From the NCBI GenBank assembly GCA_029975165.1, contig JARKPR010000092.1, forward strand, positions 1 through 64,000: DNA of 64,000 bases, written 5' to 3'. The DNA comes from Selenomonadales bacterium. GTDB taxonomy: Bacteria; Bacillota; Negativicutes; Sporomusales; UBA7701. This document shows positions 16,987-28,216 of the stretch, one piece after another; positions within the stretch are counted from its first letter, which is position 1, and every line of letters starts with the position of its first letter. Position numbers and translations under genes: made by a program. The notes beneath the pieces were generated by a model, which saw nothing but the letters and a program-made list of their open reading frames with translations, searched no databases and had not been told where the DNA came from.

Positions 16987-18156
16987 TTGGCTTTACTAGA
17001 TACGTTTACGATCTATTTTCTTACGTTTTTAGGCACTCTTGTTATGTTCCTGATGTTGATCATATTTGCTAAAACTACCGGCTTTGATGATTTGATGCGC
17101 TACTATATATACGGAAAGCTGCTGCAAGCCATAGGCGCTGCCCTGAGTCTTTTCAGGGGGCCGGTGCCGGTTGATATTTCTATTATCTTGGGCAACAGCT
17201 TTGTTTTTCTCGGGATCGCCTTGGAAATCTATTGTATCGTTCATGTCGGCAAAGTGCCGCTCAAAGGCACGGCGCAACGGTGGATACTGGTAGTAGCCGC
17301 AATAATCTTGGGGTTTACGCTGCTTTATTTGGCAGGAGCGAATATGGGCCTCAGGGTTTTTGTGTGTGCTATGATTCTAGCGATCTATTCGTTTGCGGCA
17401 GCGGCCGGACTTTTCTTCCGCAGCGATACAACTAATTTACGAAAAATAATGGCGCTGTTTTTTACGATTTTAGCCGCTTACCAGGTCATCCGGGCTCTGG
17501 ACGCATTACCGCGGGGCGATAGTTATACATTATTTACGGCATCTTCCCTACAGACGATTTCGTTTATAAGCATATATGTACATATGCTGGTAAGCACAAT
17601 GGCCTATCTGCTAATGAGCCGTGAGGTTATCGACATAAAACTGAAAGAAGCAGCTACCAAAGACTTTCTGACGGGTATTTATAACCGCATGCAATTCTTG
17701 CAGCTATCGGAAAAACTCCTTTCACTAATGATCCGTCAGCAACAACCAGCCACAATATTTATGATTGACTTCGATTATTTCAAGGTTATTAACGATACAT
17801 ATGGACATACGGTCGGCGACAGCGTATTGGCGCATTTTAGCCGCGAGACGCAAGCCGCTATCCGTGCCGAGGATTTACTTGGCCGATATGGCGGTGAAGA
17901 ATTTATTATCCTCGCCCCCAATACCACGGCCGAAGATGCACTCATCATCGGGCAAAAGCTCAAATCAAAAATAGCGCTAAGTACCGCCAATAATGCAACT
18001 ATTCCTAAGTATACCGTCAGTATTGGCACGGCCACCATGGTGCCGGCGACACTAACGGATATGGACAAATTAATTAAGCGGGCGGACCAAGCCTTGCTAC
18101 AGGCAAAAAGAAATGGGCGGGATCAAATCGTTCAGGCGGATGTTGCCCAGCGATAA
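16987..18156 (+). CDS. Membrane diguanylate cyclase (GGDEF domain)
   Basis: This 389-residue protein starts at TTG behind GGGGTGGG. The N-terminal half has about seven membrane segments (residues 8-215). The C-terminal GGDEF domain (about 222-385) contains DFLTGIYNR, IDFDYFKVINDTYGH and the active-site loop GRYGGEEF. An intact RxxD inhibitory site (RAED) lies just before it, so product inhibition is expected. It makes c-di-GMP from two GTP. A c-di-GMP-I riboswitch lies 5 kb away upstream of the PAS-PucR gene, and a chemoreceptor is next door. The input signal of the membrane part is unknown. Confidence 0.93.
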   Translation: MALLDTFTIYFLTFLGTLVMFLMLIIFAKTTGFDDLMRYYIYGKLLQAIGAALSLFRGPVPVDISIILGNSFVFLGIALEIYCIVHVGKVPLKGTAQRWILVVAAIILGFTLLYLAGANMGLRVFVCAMILAIYSFAAAAGLFFRSDTTNLRKIMALFFTILAAYQVIRALDALPRGDSYTLFTASSLQTISFISIYVHMLVSTMAYLLMSREVIDIKLKEAATKDFLTGIYNRMQFLQLSEKLLSLMIRQQQPATIFMIDFDYFKVINDTYGHTVGDSVLAHFSRETQAAIRAEDLLGRYGGEEFIILAPNTTAEDALIIGQKLKSKIALSTANNATIPKYTVSIGTATMVPATLTDMDKLIKRADQALLQAKRNGRDQIVQADVAQR

Positions 18157-18197
18157 AACACAAAAGGCTGGCACCAAAATTTGATAAATGACGTGTT

Positions 18198-20231
18198 CTA
18201 TATCTTGAATTTACTGACGGCGTGCGTTAACTCTGTTGCCATTTGCGCCAGGCTCTGGCTTGAAGCTGCGATTTCCTGCATGGATGCGGACTGTTCTTCA
18301 GTCGCGCTAGAAATTGACTGTGATTGTGCCGCCGATGTTCTGCCCGCAGCCTCAACTTCCCTGATGGCGGCGAACAGAGTTTGATTGCCTTCAGCCATAT
18401 GGTTTATAGCTCCAGCGATATCTTTGATTTGTTCCGATAATTTGAGAATTGATTCGACGATATGCTTAAAGGTTTCTCCCGAGTTATGAACCATTTGAAT
18501 GCCTGATTTTATACCTTCGGCTCCGGTCTGGGAAGCGGAAACGGCGCGATCCATATTGATTTGATTTTGCTGGATAAGCTTGCCGATCTTTTGCGTGGCC
18601 TGATTCGATTCTTCAGCAAGCTTACGAACTTCTTCGGCGACAACTGCAAAGCCTCGTCCGGCCTCCCCGGCCCGCGCCGCTTCAATAGCGGCATTAAGGG
18701 CCAGCAAGTTGGTCTGAGTGGAAATAGTGGAAATTAAGGTAACAATTTTGCTGATTTCGTTAGAGCCTTTACCTAATTCAATAATCGCAGATTCAAGCGC
18801 GGCCGATTCTTTACCGATTTCACTCATCTGTTCCTCAGTCCGATCTACAGCATTGCGGCCTTCTTCCGCTGCCCGTACTGCAGAATTGGCAATTAAGGAT
18901 ACTTCTTGGGCGGCATGAGAAATTTGCTCTGTTTTCCCCGACAATTCTTGCGCTACTTTGACAACTTGCCCGGCCGCTGCCGCCTGTTGCTCGGAGCCAG
19001 TAGCGATTTCGGCAACGGAACTGGCTATCTGGCTGGAAATCTCGGCCGATTGGTGGGCGCTGGCCGTTAACTGTTCACTGGATGCGGCCAACTGTTGAGC
19101 CTGAGATAATACTTTTGCGACGAGAGTGTGTAGATTGGCTCGCATTTCTTGGAAACCGTTGGTTAATTGCCCGATCTCATCATAAGCGACAATATTTATT
19201 GGACGCTCTCGCAGATCGCCTTGCGCCAACTGTACGCATTCATTCCGAACCAACATGATAGGAGCCGCAATCCGGGTGCTTATAATGAATATGAATACGA
19301 TGGCCAGCAAAATGCACACTAATGCTCCCCAAAGCATGGCCTGTGCCAATGCGCTTAATGCATGAATTGCTTCGGCCTCCGGCGCTGTAACCATCATAAA
19401 CCAGCGCTGTCCGCCTATTAGGCTGATAGGGGTAATCGTCCCGATCCTGTCAATGCCGTCAACAAATCGATATTGGCCGCGCACCGTCTTTCCTGAAGCA
19501 ACAGCATCTTGAACCAGTTTCACCAGGCGGTCGTCCAGTTCGGCTTGCTGCAGCTTCAATTCAGGATTGATTTTCTTCTGGCCGAGATTGAGCTTGCCCT
19601 GCATCTCGGGGAAGCGGGGATGTACGATGACCGTGCCATTGGAGTCCAGTACCAATGCATACCCGGTATCCTGGAATTTGGCTTCTTTGACCAAGGCGGT
19701 CATTTTATCTATCGAGATAGAACCGGTCAGTACGCCGGTTAATTTTCCATCATAAAGCACCGGAACAGCAACATTTATTCCTGCTTTTCCGGTTGTTCTG
19801 CTCATCTGAACATCGGAAACAGCCGGCTTTTTAGTTGCAATCACTTGTTTGAAATATCCGCGGTCGCCAAGGTTGACCGTGCTGCCGTCCGGTCGCAGCG
19901 CTTCACCATTGGGCGCAATATAAGTTACGTTCTCCAAAACGTCAAGCCGTTTGCTGCAATCAGCCAAAGCCTCTTTAAGTGCTTGGCTGTCGGAAGGATC
20001 GTAAATTCGCTTGAGACCGGCAAAGGATTCTAGTTGAATCTTGGCCCCGTACACTTGACCTGCAATACGGGAGGCGTAATCCGAACTTACTGCCGCGGCC
20101 GTTTCATCGACGCTTTGACTTAGAGCCTGCTGGGATAAATAGTAACTAATTCCGACCAATGCTCCAAAAGATAGAATAAAAAATGGCAATAAGATGATGA
20201 GTAATCTCGTTTTCATACTGGTGATTTTCAT
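18198..20231 (-). CDS. Methyl-accepting chemotaxis protein with extracellular Cache domain
   Basis: This 677-residue receptor has an N-terminal membrane segment ([20 protein letters not shown], about 10-29), a periplasmic double-Cache-like domain (about 35-280, including [20 protein letters not shown] and [12 protein letters not shown]), a second membrane segment (about 285-310), a HAMP domain and a cytoplasmic signalling domain with the hairpin tip region [20 protein letters not shown] and [20 protein letters not shown]. The ribosome site GGAGATGG precedes the start. Double-Cache receptors commonly bind amino or organic acids; the ligand here is unknown. It is convergent with the diguanylate cyclase gene. 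Confidence 0.95.
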   Translation of the reverse strand: MKITSMKTRLLIILLPFFILSFGALVGISYYLSQQALSQSVDETAAAVSSDYASRIAGQVYGAKIQLESFAGLKRIYDPSDSQALKEALADCSKRLDVLENVTYIAPNGEALRPDGSTVNLGDRGYFKQVIATKKPAVSDVQMSRTTGKAGINVAVPVLYDGKLTGVLTGSISIDKMTALVKEAKFQDTGYALVLDSNGTVIVHPRFPEMQGKLNLGQKKINPELKLQQAELDDRLVKLVQDAVASGKTVRGQYRFVDGIDRIGTITPISLIGGQRWFMMVTAPEAEAIHALSALAQAMLWGALVCILLAIVFIFIISTRIAAPIMLVRNECVQLAQGDLRERPINIVAYDEIGQLTNGFQEMRANLHTLVAKVLSQAQQLAASSEQLTASAHQSAEISSQIASSVAEIATGSEQQAAAAGQVVKVAQELSGKTEQISHAAQEVSLIANSAVRAAEEGRNAVDRTEEQMSEIGKESAALESAIIELGKGSNEISKIVTLISTISTQTNLLALNAAIEAARAGEAGRGFAVVAEEVRKLAEESNQATQKIGKLIQQNQINMDRAVSASQTGAEGIKSGIQMVHNSGETFKHIVESILKLSEQIKDIAGAINHMAEGNQTLFAAIREVEAAGRTSAAQSQSISSATEEQSASMQEIAASSQSLAQMATELTHAVSKFKI

Positions 20232-20431
20232 AGATCAGCCATCTCCGTTTAGTAAAATTTTTGCCTATATTCGGCCGGTACTCTTTTCCAGCTTACAAGA
20301 TCGGTTATACGAAAGCGCGGGAGGGGTTCGCACATTTGCCGCAATAAAAAAGTCATCGCTAAACATCTGCAAAAAAAATTTACAAGAGGTAACCAGGCAG
20401 TCATTCGTAAAGAATCAGCTCTAGGTGCCGG

Positions 20432-20563
20432 TTATTCCGCAGCTTGCTCTTCCACGCAACTAAGAATCTCAATGATTTTGCCGCCGCATTTAGCGCAAGG
20501 CTGCTCTGAAAAACAAGCTGAGAACCATTCTGTCCCGCAATTTAAACAAAGCAATGTCTTCAC
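20432..20563 (-). CDS. Small zinc-ribbon-like protein (43 aa)
   Basis: A GTG at 20563, behind a good GAGGAG ribosome site, opens a 43-codon frame ending at TAA 20432-20434. The product has two cysteine pairs, CLNCG near residue 6-10 and CAKCGG near 23-28, spaced as in a zinc or rubredoxin-like knuckle, followed by a short acidic tail. It stands alone between the chemoreceptor and the PAS regulator. No family is recognised. The start, ribosome site and paired CxxC motifs together make it a likely real gene; it could be a metal-binding accessory or a redox micro-protein. Confidence 0.6.
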   Translation of the reverse strand: MKTLLCLNCGTEWFSACFSEQPCAKCGGKIIEILSCVEEQAAE

Positions 20564-20692
20564 TTTACTCCTCTTAGTATTAGATGACTGTCACTATAAT
20601 AACCGTAATGAGAAATACATTTATCTAATACTTATTCTATTATCGCACACCGAAATTCACGTCACTATTCCTACAATTTGATAATAATCAGC

Positions 20693-20744
20693 AACAAAAC
20701 GCCCGGCTTGCTATCCAAATGGATAGCAAGCCGGGCGTTTTGTT
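20693..20744 (-). terminator. Strong bidirectional intrinsic terminator
   Basis: A perfect 24-base-pair stem (20693-20716 with 20721-20744) has an AAAT loop and is flanked by A- and T-rich arms (AACAAAAC and GTTTTGTT). It lies just after the stop of the PAS-PucR gene. Confidence 0.92.
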
Positions 20745-20760
20745 GAACTTGTGTTAACAG

Positions 20761-23160
20761 TTATTTAAGTTTATGTAATTGGATGGCTAACCCCAACGCC
20801 AACTTGGTTTGGTAGTCGCTAAGATCAACGTTCAGCATTTTCGCGATGCTCTTCTGGCGGAAAACTACGCTCTTAGGATGAAGATGATGCTTCATTGCCG
20901 TTTCCCGTATGCTCACGCCGCGCAGAAGGTCCTCTAAAGTCTCCAAATAATTTGTTTGTTTTGCCCGGTCATACGCCAGCAACTTGCCGATGTGTTGTTC
21001 AATATATTCTTTGGCAGCGCTGCCCCGTAAAGAAGGGGGAATAAACTGAAATAGGCCGGCTTCCCGGTAATGGAGGATCTCTACTCCCTCCCTCGCCCTG
21101 CTGCGGGCGGCGAGCGCCGCACTCAGCGCTTGCCGGCAGCCCTTTTTCAGTCCTCCCATCCCCATATGCATGTCGCTGACACCCACGAACACTGTCATTC
21201 CCGAGTCGTATTCCGACAATTTACCCCTGATAAGCAAAGCTATTTCCTTGCTGCGCGCCCACTCATTATTTCCCGATGCGGCATGGCATAAAACACAAAT
21301 ACCGTCCCGACAATCCCAGGCTATACAGTCCGGGATTTCGCTCAATGCCACTATTACCTCGTCTTTGACTTTCTGAACATCATTGATCTTGGCAATTTGG
21401 GGATTTTCATCATCAAAATCAAATTTATCACTCACTATCCGGCATACAAACATGGGTAAGCTTATATCGATTCCCAGCCTGCCGGAAGTATAAGCAAAAC
21501 TTTCGTCATTATCAACCCTGCCATCAAGGATATCGTTAATAATATCACTTCTGCGCCGCAGGTCATAGGTCATTTGCAACATTTTTTCCGTTCTACGTTG
21601 TTCCGTAATATCGGCAGCAATAACTGCTGCCGTCCTTTTGCCGTCGACCGTATAACTGAGTGGTACCGTACGCCCCGAGAAATAGCGCTTTTCCGTAGCG
21701 AACCGCATTTCACGAAAGCTTTTTCGCTGCCTTCCAGAGGCAATTGCCTGTCGTACTTCATTTAAGACGAAATCGGCGGCGTCTTTGGGCAACACCTGAT
21801 GAGCGGTCTTTCCCAAAAACTCTTTCTTAGGTATATGAAACATTTTTTCGTCGCCGAACACTTCCAGATAGCGGCCGCCTTCGTCAATAATGAAGCTTAT
21901 GTCAGGCACGGCCTCGGCAAAATCCCGCAGCCGTTTCTCGCTTTCCAGATATAGTTCTTCCGTACGCTTGCTATTGGTAATGTCGATATTAACTCCGGTC
22001 CAGCGTATAGGCCGCCCGGCCTGATCACGGCTAACCTTTCCGTAGGTGAGAATCCATCGGTAAGTGCCGTCCTTGTGCCGGAGCCGGTATTCGATCTCAT
22101 ACTTATCGGTCTTACCCGCCAAATAATTTTCCATCGCGCGTTGAATTTTGCCGGCATCTTCCGGATGCCACCGGCTTGTCCATAGGTCGGCGTCCCCGCT
22201 CAGCTCATCCTCCTCATAGCCTAAAATCACCTTCCATTGCTTATCGTGGAATACCCGTTGCGTCTGCATGTCCCAATCCCAGATACCGGCTTTAGCCCCC
22301 TGGACGACCAGGGAAAGCCGTTCGTTGCTTTCCCGCAAATCCGCCTCGGCTCTTTTTTGCGCGGTAACGTCGATAATGATGGAATGAAGCCGTACTTGCC
22401 CCTTCAGCTTGACAGGACCGGAATATACCTCCACATCCCTAATGCACCCGTCTTTCAATTTGTGCCGGAACGATATCGCCTTACAATATTTCTTGCTTAC
22501 TTTTACCATAAATTCTTTTATTTCTTCACCCGGTGCAATATTGATCTTGAATATGGTCATTGATTGTAATTCTTCAAGAGTATAGCCATAGTAGTCCATC
22601 GCCGCCTGATTGGCATCAAGAATATTTCCCGTATCCGGATCGATAATAAGCCTGACCGCAGGACTGTCCCGAAAGATCTGCCGGTAGCCGGCTTCAATTT
22701 CCCGCATAACTTGTTCGTGCTGCTTGCGATCGCTTATATCCCTTGATACTGTCAGCAATTCAACAACTGAACCGCCAGAGTCGACCACAGGAGTTGTCTG
22801 CGTCTGGAGCCAGGTGTAGCCACCGTCTTTCTTTCTAAATCTATATTCGATCCTGGTTTCCACCGTCATGCTTTTCAAAGCGCGGGCGTGCGATCCGTTT
22901 CTGATTTTATCGCTATCCTCCGGATGAAAATATTGATATGGAGAAGTACCTATCAGTTCTTCGGGATCATAACCCAGGATTGATTTCACCGAAGGCGCGA
23001 CATATCTATAAAGGCCGTCAGGGTCATGAAGGCAAATGATGTCACTCATATTATTTTCGATCCGTCGCAGTAACGCTAAGTTTGCTGCCTCAGTTACTTC
23101 GTCGCCACTATTTTTTGCTGCCAAGCCAAATTCACCGTCCATGCAAAAAAAATAAAACAT
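20761..23160 (-). CDS. Multi-PAS sensory regulator with PucR/CdaR-type C-terminal HTH
   Basis: The start at 23160 gives 799 residues; an ATG at 23142 (MDGEFG) is an alternative. The frame is open to 23259, but that part lies inside a c-di-GMP riboswitch. At least four PAS/PAC modules follow one another (about residues 25-520), with phrases such as RFRKKDGGYTWLQTQ, YRLRHKDGTYRWILTYGKVS and the boundary ITEQRRTEKMLQ. Next is a CdaR GGDEF-like region (about 540-700) and a C-terminal helix-turn-helix (VSIRETAMKHHLHPKSVVFR, about 750-769) of the PucR type. It is a cytoplasmic one-component regulator with unknown ligand and targets, controlled by c-di-GMP. Confidence 0.85.
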   Translation of the reverse strand: MFYFFCMDGEFGLAAKNSGDEVTEAANLALLRRIENNMSDIICLHDPDGLYRYVAPSVKSILGYDPEELIGTSPYQYFHPEDSDKIRNGSHARALKSMTVETRIEYRFRKKDGGYTWLQTQTTPVVDSGGSVVELLTVSRDISDRKQHEQVMREIEAGYRQIFRDSPAVRLIIDPDTGNILDANQAAMDYYGYTLEELQSMTIFKINIAPGEEIKEFMVKVSKKYCKAISFRHKLKDGCIRDVEVYSGPVKLKGQVRLHSIIIDVTAQKRAEADLRESNERLSLVVQGAKAGIWDWDMQTQRVFHDKQWKVILGYEEDELSGDADLWTSRWHPEDAGKIQRAMENYLAGKTDKYEIEYRLRHKDGTYRWILTYGKVSRDQAGRPIRWTGVNIDITNSKRTEELYLESEKRLRDFAEAVPDISFIIDEGGRYLEVFGDEKMFHIPKKEFLGKTAHQVLPKDAADFVLNEVRQAIASGRQRKSFREMRFATEKRYFSGRTVPLSYTVDGKRTAAVIAADITEQRRTEKMLQMTYDLRRRSDIINDILDGRVDNDESFAYTSGRLGIDISLPMFVCRIVSDKFDFDDENPQIAKINDVQKVKDEVIVALSEIPDCIAWDCRDGICVLCHAASGNNEWARSKEIALLIRGKLSEYDSGMTVFVGVSDMHMGMGGLKKGCRQALSAALAARSRAREGVEILHYREAGLFQFIPPSLRGSAAKEYIEQHIGKLLAYDRAKQTNYLETLEDLLRGVSIRETAMKHHLHPKSVVFRQKSIAKMLNVDLSDYQTKLALGLAIQLHKLK

Positions 23161-23249
23161 AGCGCCAATCCCTAAGGCTGAAAGCCGGTAGCCACCTTGT
23201 ATCCCATTTGTATGGCCCAACAAAAAATTGCCGGTAGTGACTGATAATC

Positions 23250-23335
23250 TCAGCCGCAACCTGGCAATCGTAGGCGGAAACCCGCCTTTAGACCCATAGC
23301 TTTGCGCCCTTACCTTTCGGATAAGTTTGCCTCAT
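23250..23335 (-). promoter_or_regulatory. Cyclic di-GMP-I (GEMM) riboswitch
   Basis: Read on the minus strand from 23335 the sequence runs GAGGCAAACTTATCC, GAAAGGTAAGGGCGCAAAGC, TATGGGTCTAAAGG, then CGCCTACGATTGCCAGGTTG. This matches the class consensus: GGCAAACC-type start, GNAA tetraloop (CGAAAG), the conserved GACGCAAAGC-like core, the GGTCTAAA joining strand, and the receptor helix ending in a GCC-GGTTG segment. It precedes the PAS-PucR gene by about 90 bases, so that gene should respond to c-di-GMP, possibly made by the neighbouring diguanylate cyclase. Confidence 0.88.
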
Positions 23336-23483
23336 CATGACATTAGCTCCTGAAATTCGCTATTTGCCTGATAATTCCTGCATCCAATCATTCTTAGATA
23401 ATAGTTTATTTTTGTTTTTTAAATACCGCAGCTCGTCTTCACTGCTGGAAACCCTTTTACACCCACGTCTAACGTGGTTTTCT

Positions 23484-23523
23484 CATAAAAAAGGCGGCGT
23501 TTCAGATTATACTGAAACGCCGC
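23484..23523 (-). terminator. Intrinsic terminator after katG
   Basis: GCGGCGTTTCAG at 23494-23505 pairs with its complement at 23512-23523; on the minus strand it is followed by a CCTTTTTTAT tract. The rest of 23336-23568 holds nothing that I can assign except the promoter region of the c-di-GMP riboswitch. Confidence 0.88.
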
Positions 23524-23568
23524 GCTCATATGTTTGCCTATAGCTGCCCTAAAACGTTCTTCCCAGGC

Positions 23569-26218
<2,650 letters not shown>

Positions 26219-26240
26219 GTACTACTTCTTTCTCACAGGG

Positions 26241-26272
26241 AAATAATTATTCTAAGCTTAGAATCATTATAA
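26241..26272. promoter_or_regulatory. Probable Per box upstream of perR-katG
   Basis: A perfect 16-base palindrome, ATTCTAAGCTTAGAAT, spans 26249-26264 and is flanked by TTAT and ATTATAAT. It resembles the TTATAATNATTATAA Per-box family and lies just upstream of perR, fitting autoregulation. Confidence 0.65.
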
Positions 26273-26377
26273 TTTCATTTTATTCTTAAAACTATTGGTT
26301 GTCAATTACATAATTGGGATTGTGCCCGCCGTTCCGAATTCAGCCGCGCCCACAAACTGCAAGAGCTTGGCCAGCCC

Positions 26378-28216
26378 TCATATTACCCCGTCTTCCCACG
26401 GCACGCACACTCTCCTGTCGCCTACGGTGCGGACAAGGGCCCGGCGGTAGGCGTCCGCCTCGTTGCCGTTCTGCAAACCCCGGCGCAGGGCCTCGTGTTT
26501 CATGGCGAAGCTCCGCATATCCTCCGCGTCTTCGTTAAAGCGTTGGGCCGCGTGGAAAAGAAGAAACTGGCGGCTTTCCGCCGTGGGGGAGGCAGTCAGG
26601 AGCATGCCGAGATGACGGAGGCAGGCGCCCTGCGAATTGCGGTACTGGCTCCGGCCGGCGCTCCCGCCGAGCAAGCCGGCAAGCTGCGCGATATAATCCT
26701 CCTCGGCCTTGCGGAGCAACTCGCAAACGTGGCAGTTATGGGAGCTTCGCGCCAGCCGCAGCACTTCCGTCCCCGACGGCGCCGCCGCGAGCTCCCTCAG
26801 GCGGCAGGCCAGCTGCTCGGCGAGCGGAGCATACCCGACCGAGGCGCCGTGCGGAGACGAAACCGCCAAGAGCTGCCAGGCATGCAGCGGGCAAAAACCG
26901 TGCATGGCCGCAAACTCCGCCTGCGCCTGTTCGTCGGTGCCGAGCCGGTACTGCCAATGTGTCAAAAAGTCCCACGACTGTTTCGCGAGGTGCCGGCAGA
27001 CCGGGCAGCCTCTCGTCCGTAAATCGGCGGCTATATCGGTCTCCGCCGGACTATGTGGACTTGCTTCGACAGCAGGCGCCGCTTCTGCAGGTACGCCGGG
27101 AGACGGCTCCGCCGCCTCCGCGACGCGGCCTTCCACGATTCGCCGATATATCGCTGCGATCTTCGCCCGGGCCTTTGCAACTGCGTCAACTGCAGACCTC
27201 GCCTCGCGCAACGGTTTCGTGGCCGGCTCCTTTTCCGCATGATCGTCCGCCGCTATGCGCAAAGCCTTGCGGGCGACCGCGGCGAGGAAGGTGGCCGCCT
27301 TCTCCTCGGCCAGAAAGGAAGCCAACGCCTCCTCGAGGGCCTTAAGTCCGCTCCGTTCATAGAGGGTTTCATCGCCGGACGTTTTCGCGGCCAGGCCTTG
27401 GCGGGCCGAGACGGGGAAAACCTTCACCGCTCCGCGCCCCGTCTGCACCTTAATCGTCTCGGCCACGAACCGCACGACTTCGCTCCGTTCCTCATCCGCT
27501 ATGAGATCGGTCTTATTGACCACGAAGAATATCTTGTCCACATACCCTTCGATGTCCTTCAGGAAGGCCAGTTCGGTATTCGTCAACGGGGTGTCCACGC
27601 TCGTCACGAAAAGCACGGCGTCGCACTCCGGCAAGAATCCGTAGGTGGTCGCCGTATTGGCCGTGATCGCGGAACCGACGCCCGGCGTATCCACGAATTC
27701 CACCCCGCGCCGCAGGAACGGCGCCGGCAGCTCCACACCGGCGGTCTTGACCTTTTTTACGTTTGAGGGATTGCCCTGCTCGGTGACGTACTCGGCGAGG
27801 GCGGAGAGCGGCAATTCTTCGGGCAGGGCCCAGCCTTCCCGCTCAACCGCCAACCGCTCCACCGGCCCGTATCTGAGCACCGTGACCGCGGAGGTCAGGG
27901 GCAGCACGCCGGTGGGCAGGAGTTCGCGCCCGACGATAGCGTTCATGAGCGAGCTCTTGCCGCGCTTGAATTGACCGAGAACCGCCAATGTGAAGCGGTC
28001 CTCGGCCAGTTTCACCACCAGCTCGTCGCATTGCCGTTCGGCCGTCTCCCTCCCGAGCGATTTAAGCGCCTGGCGCACAACGCGCAGTTGGCCCGCCAAG
28101 GCCAGCTTCGCCTGGGCGTAAGCGTGCAGTTTTGCCAGGTCCGGCTTAATTTCCGCCTCGGCTGCCGCCCTTCCGGCTTCATATTCGGATGAATGGAGGT
28201 CCTTACGTATTTCCAT
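26378..28216 (-). CDS. Dynamin-like GTPase fused to a C-terminal Cys/His module
   Basis: The start at 28216, behind AGGGAAG, gives 612 residues; an ATG at 28222 is close. The GTPase domain has the P-loop GQFKRGKSS (about 81-89), the switch DTPGVGS and base-recognition NKTD, typical of bacterial dynamin-like proteins. After a proline/alanine-rich linker (about 370-400) comes a module with CPVC (404-407), GFCPLH, CHVC and ACLRH, that is two CxxC...CxxH sets that could bind zinc or another metal. The same arrangement appears in the free-standing proteins at 36837-38257. It is the last gene of a fluoride-riboswitch operon, overlapping the MutS-like gene by 14 bases. Its role is unknown. Confidence 0.82.
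   Translation of the reverse strand: MEIRKDLHSSEYEAGRAAAEAEIKPDLAKLHAYAQAKLALAGQLRVVRQALKSLGRETAERQCDELVVKLAEDRFTLAVLGQFKRGKSSLMNAIVGRELLPTGVLPLTSAVTVLRYGPVERLAVEREGWALPEELPLSALAEYVTEQGNPSNVKKVKTAGVELPAPFLRRGVEFVDTPGVGSAITANTATTYGFLPECDAVLFVTSVDTPLTNTELAFLKDIEGYVDKIFFVVNKTDLIADEERSEVVRFVAETIKVQTGRGAVKVFPVSARQGLAAKTSGDETLYERSGLKALEEALASFLAEEKAATFLAAVARKALRIAADDHAEKEPATKPLREARSAVDAVAKARAKIAAIYRRIVEGRVAEAAEPSPGVPAEAAPAVEASPHSPAETDIAADLRTRGCPVCRHLAKQSWDFLTHWQYRLGTDEQAQAEFAAMHGFCPLHAWQLLAVSSPHGASVGYAPLAEQLACRLRELAAAPSGTEVLRLARSSHNCHVCELLRKAEEDYIAQLAGLLGGSAGRSQYRNSQGACLRHLGMLLTASPTAESRQFLLFHAAQRFNEDAEDMRSFAMKHEALRRGLQNGNEADAYRRALVRTVGDRRVCVPWEDGVI

Noticed and set aside
23161-23259. N-terminal extension of the PAS-PucR protein
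   Set aside because: The extension runs into the c-di-GMP riboswitch, which must be untranslated leader.
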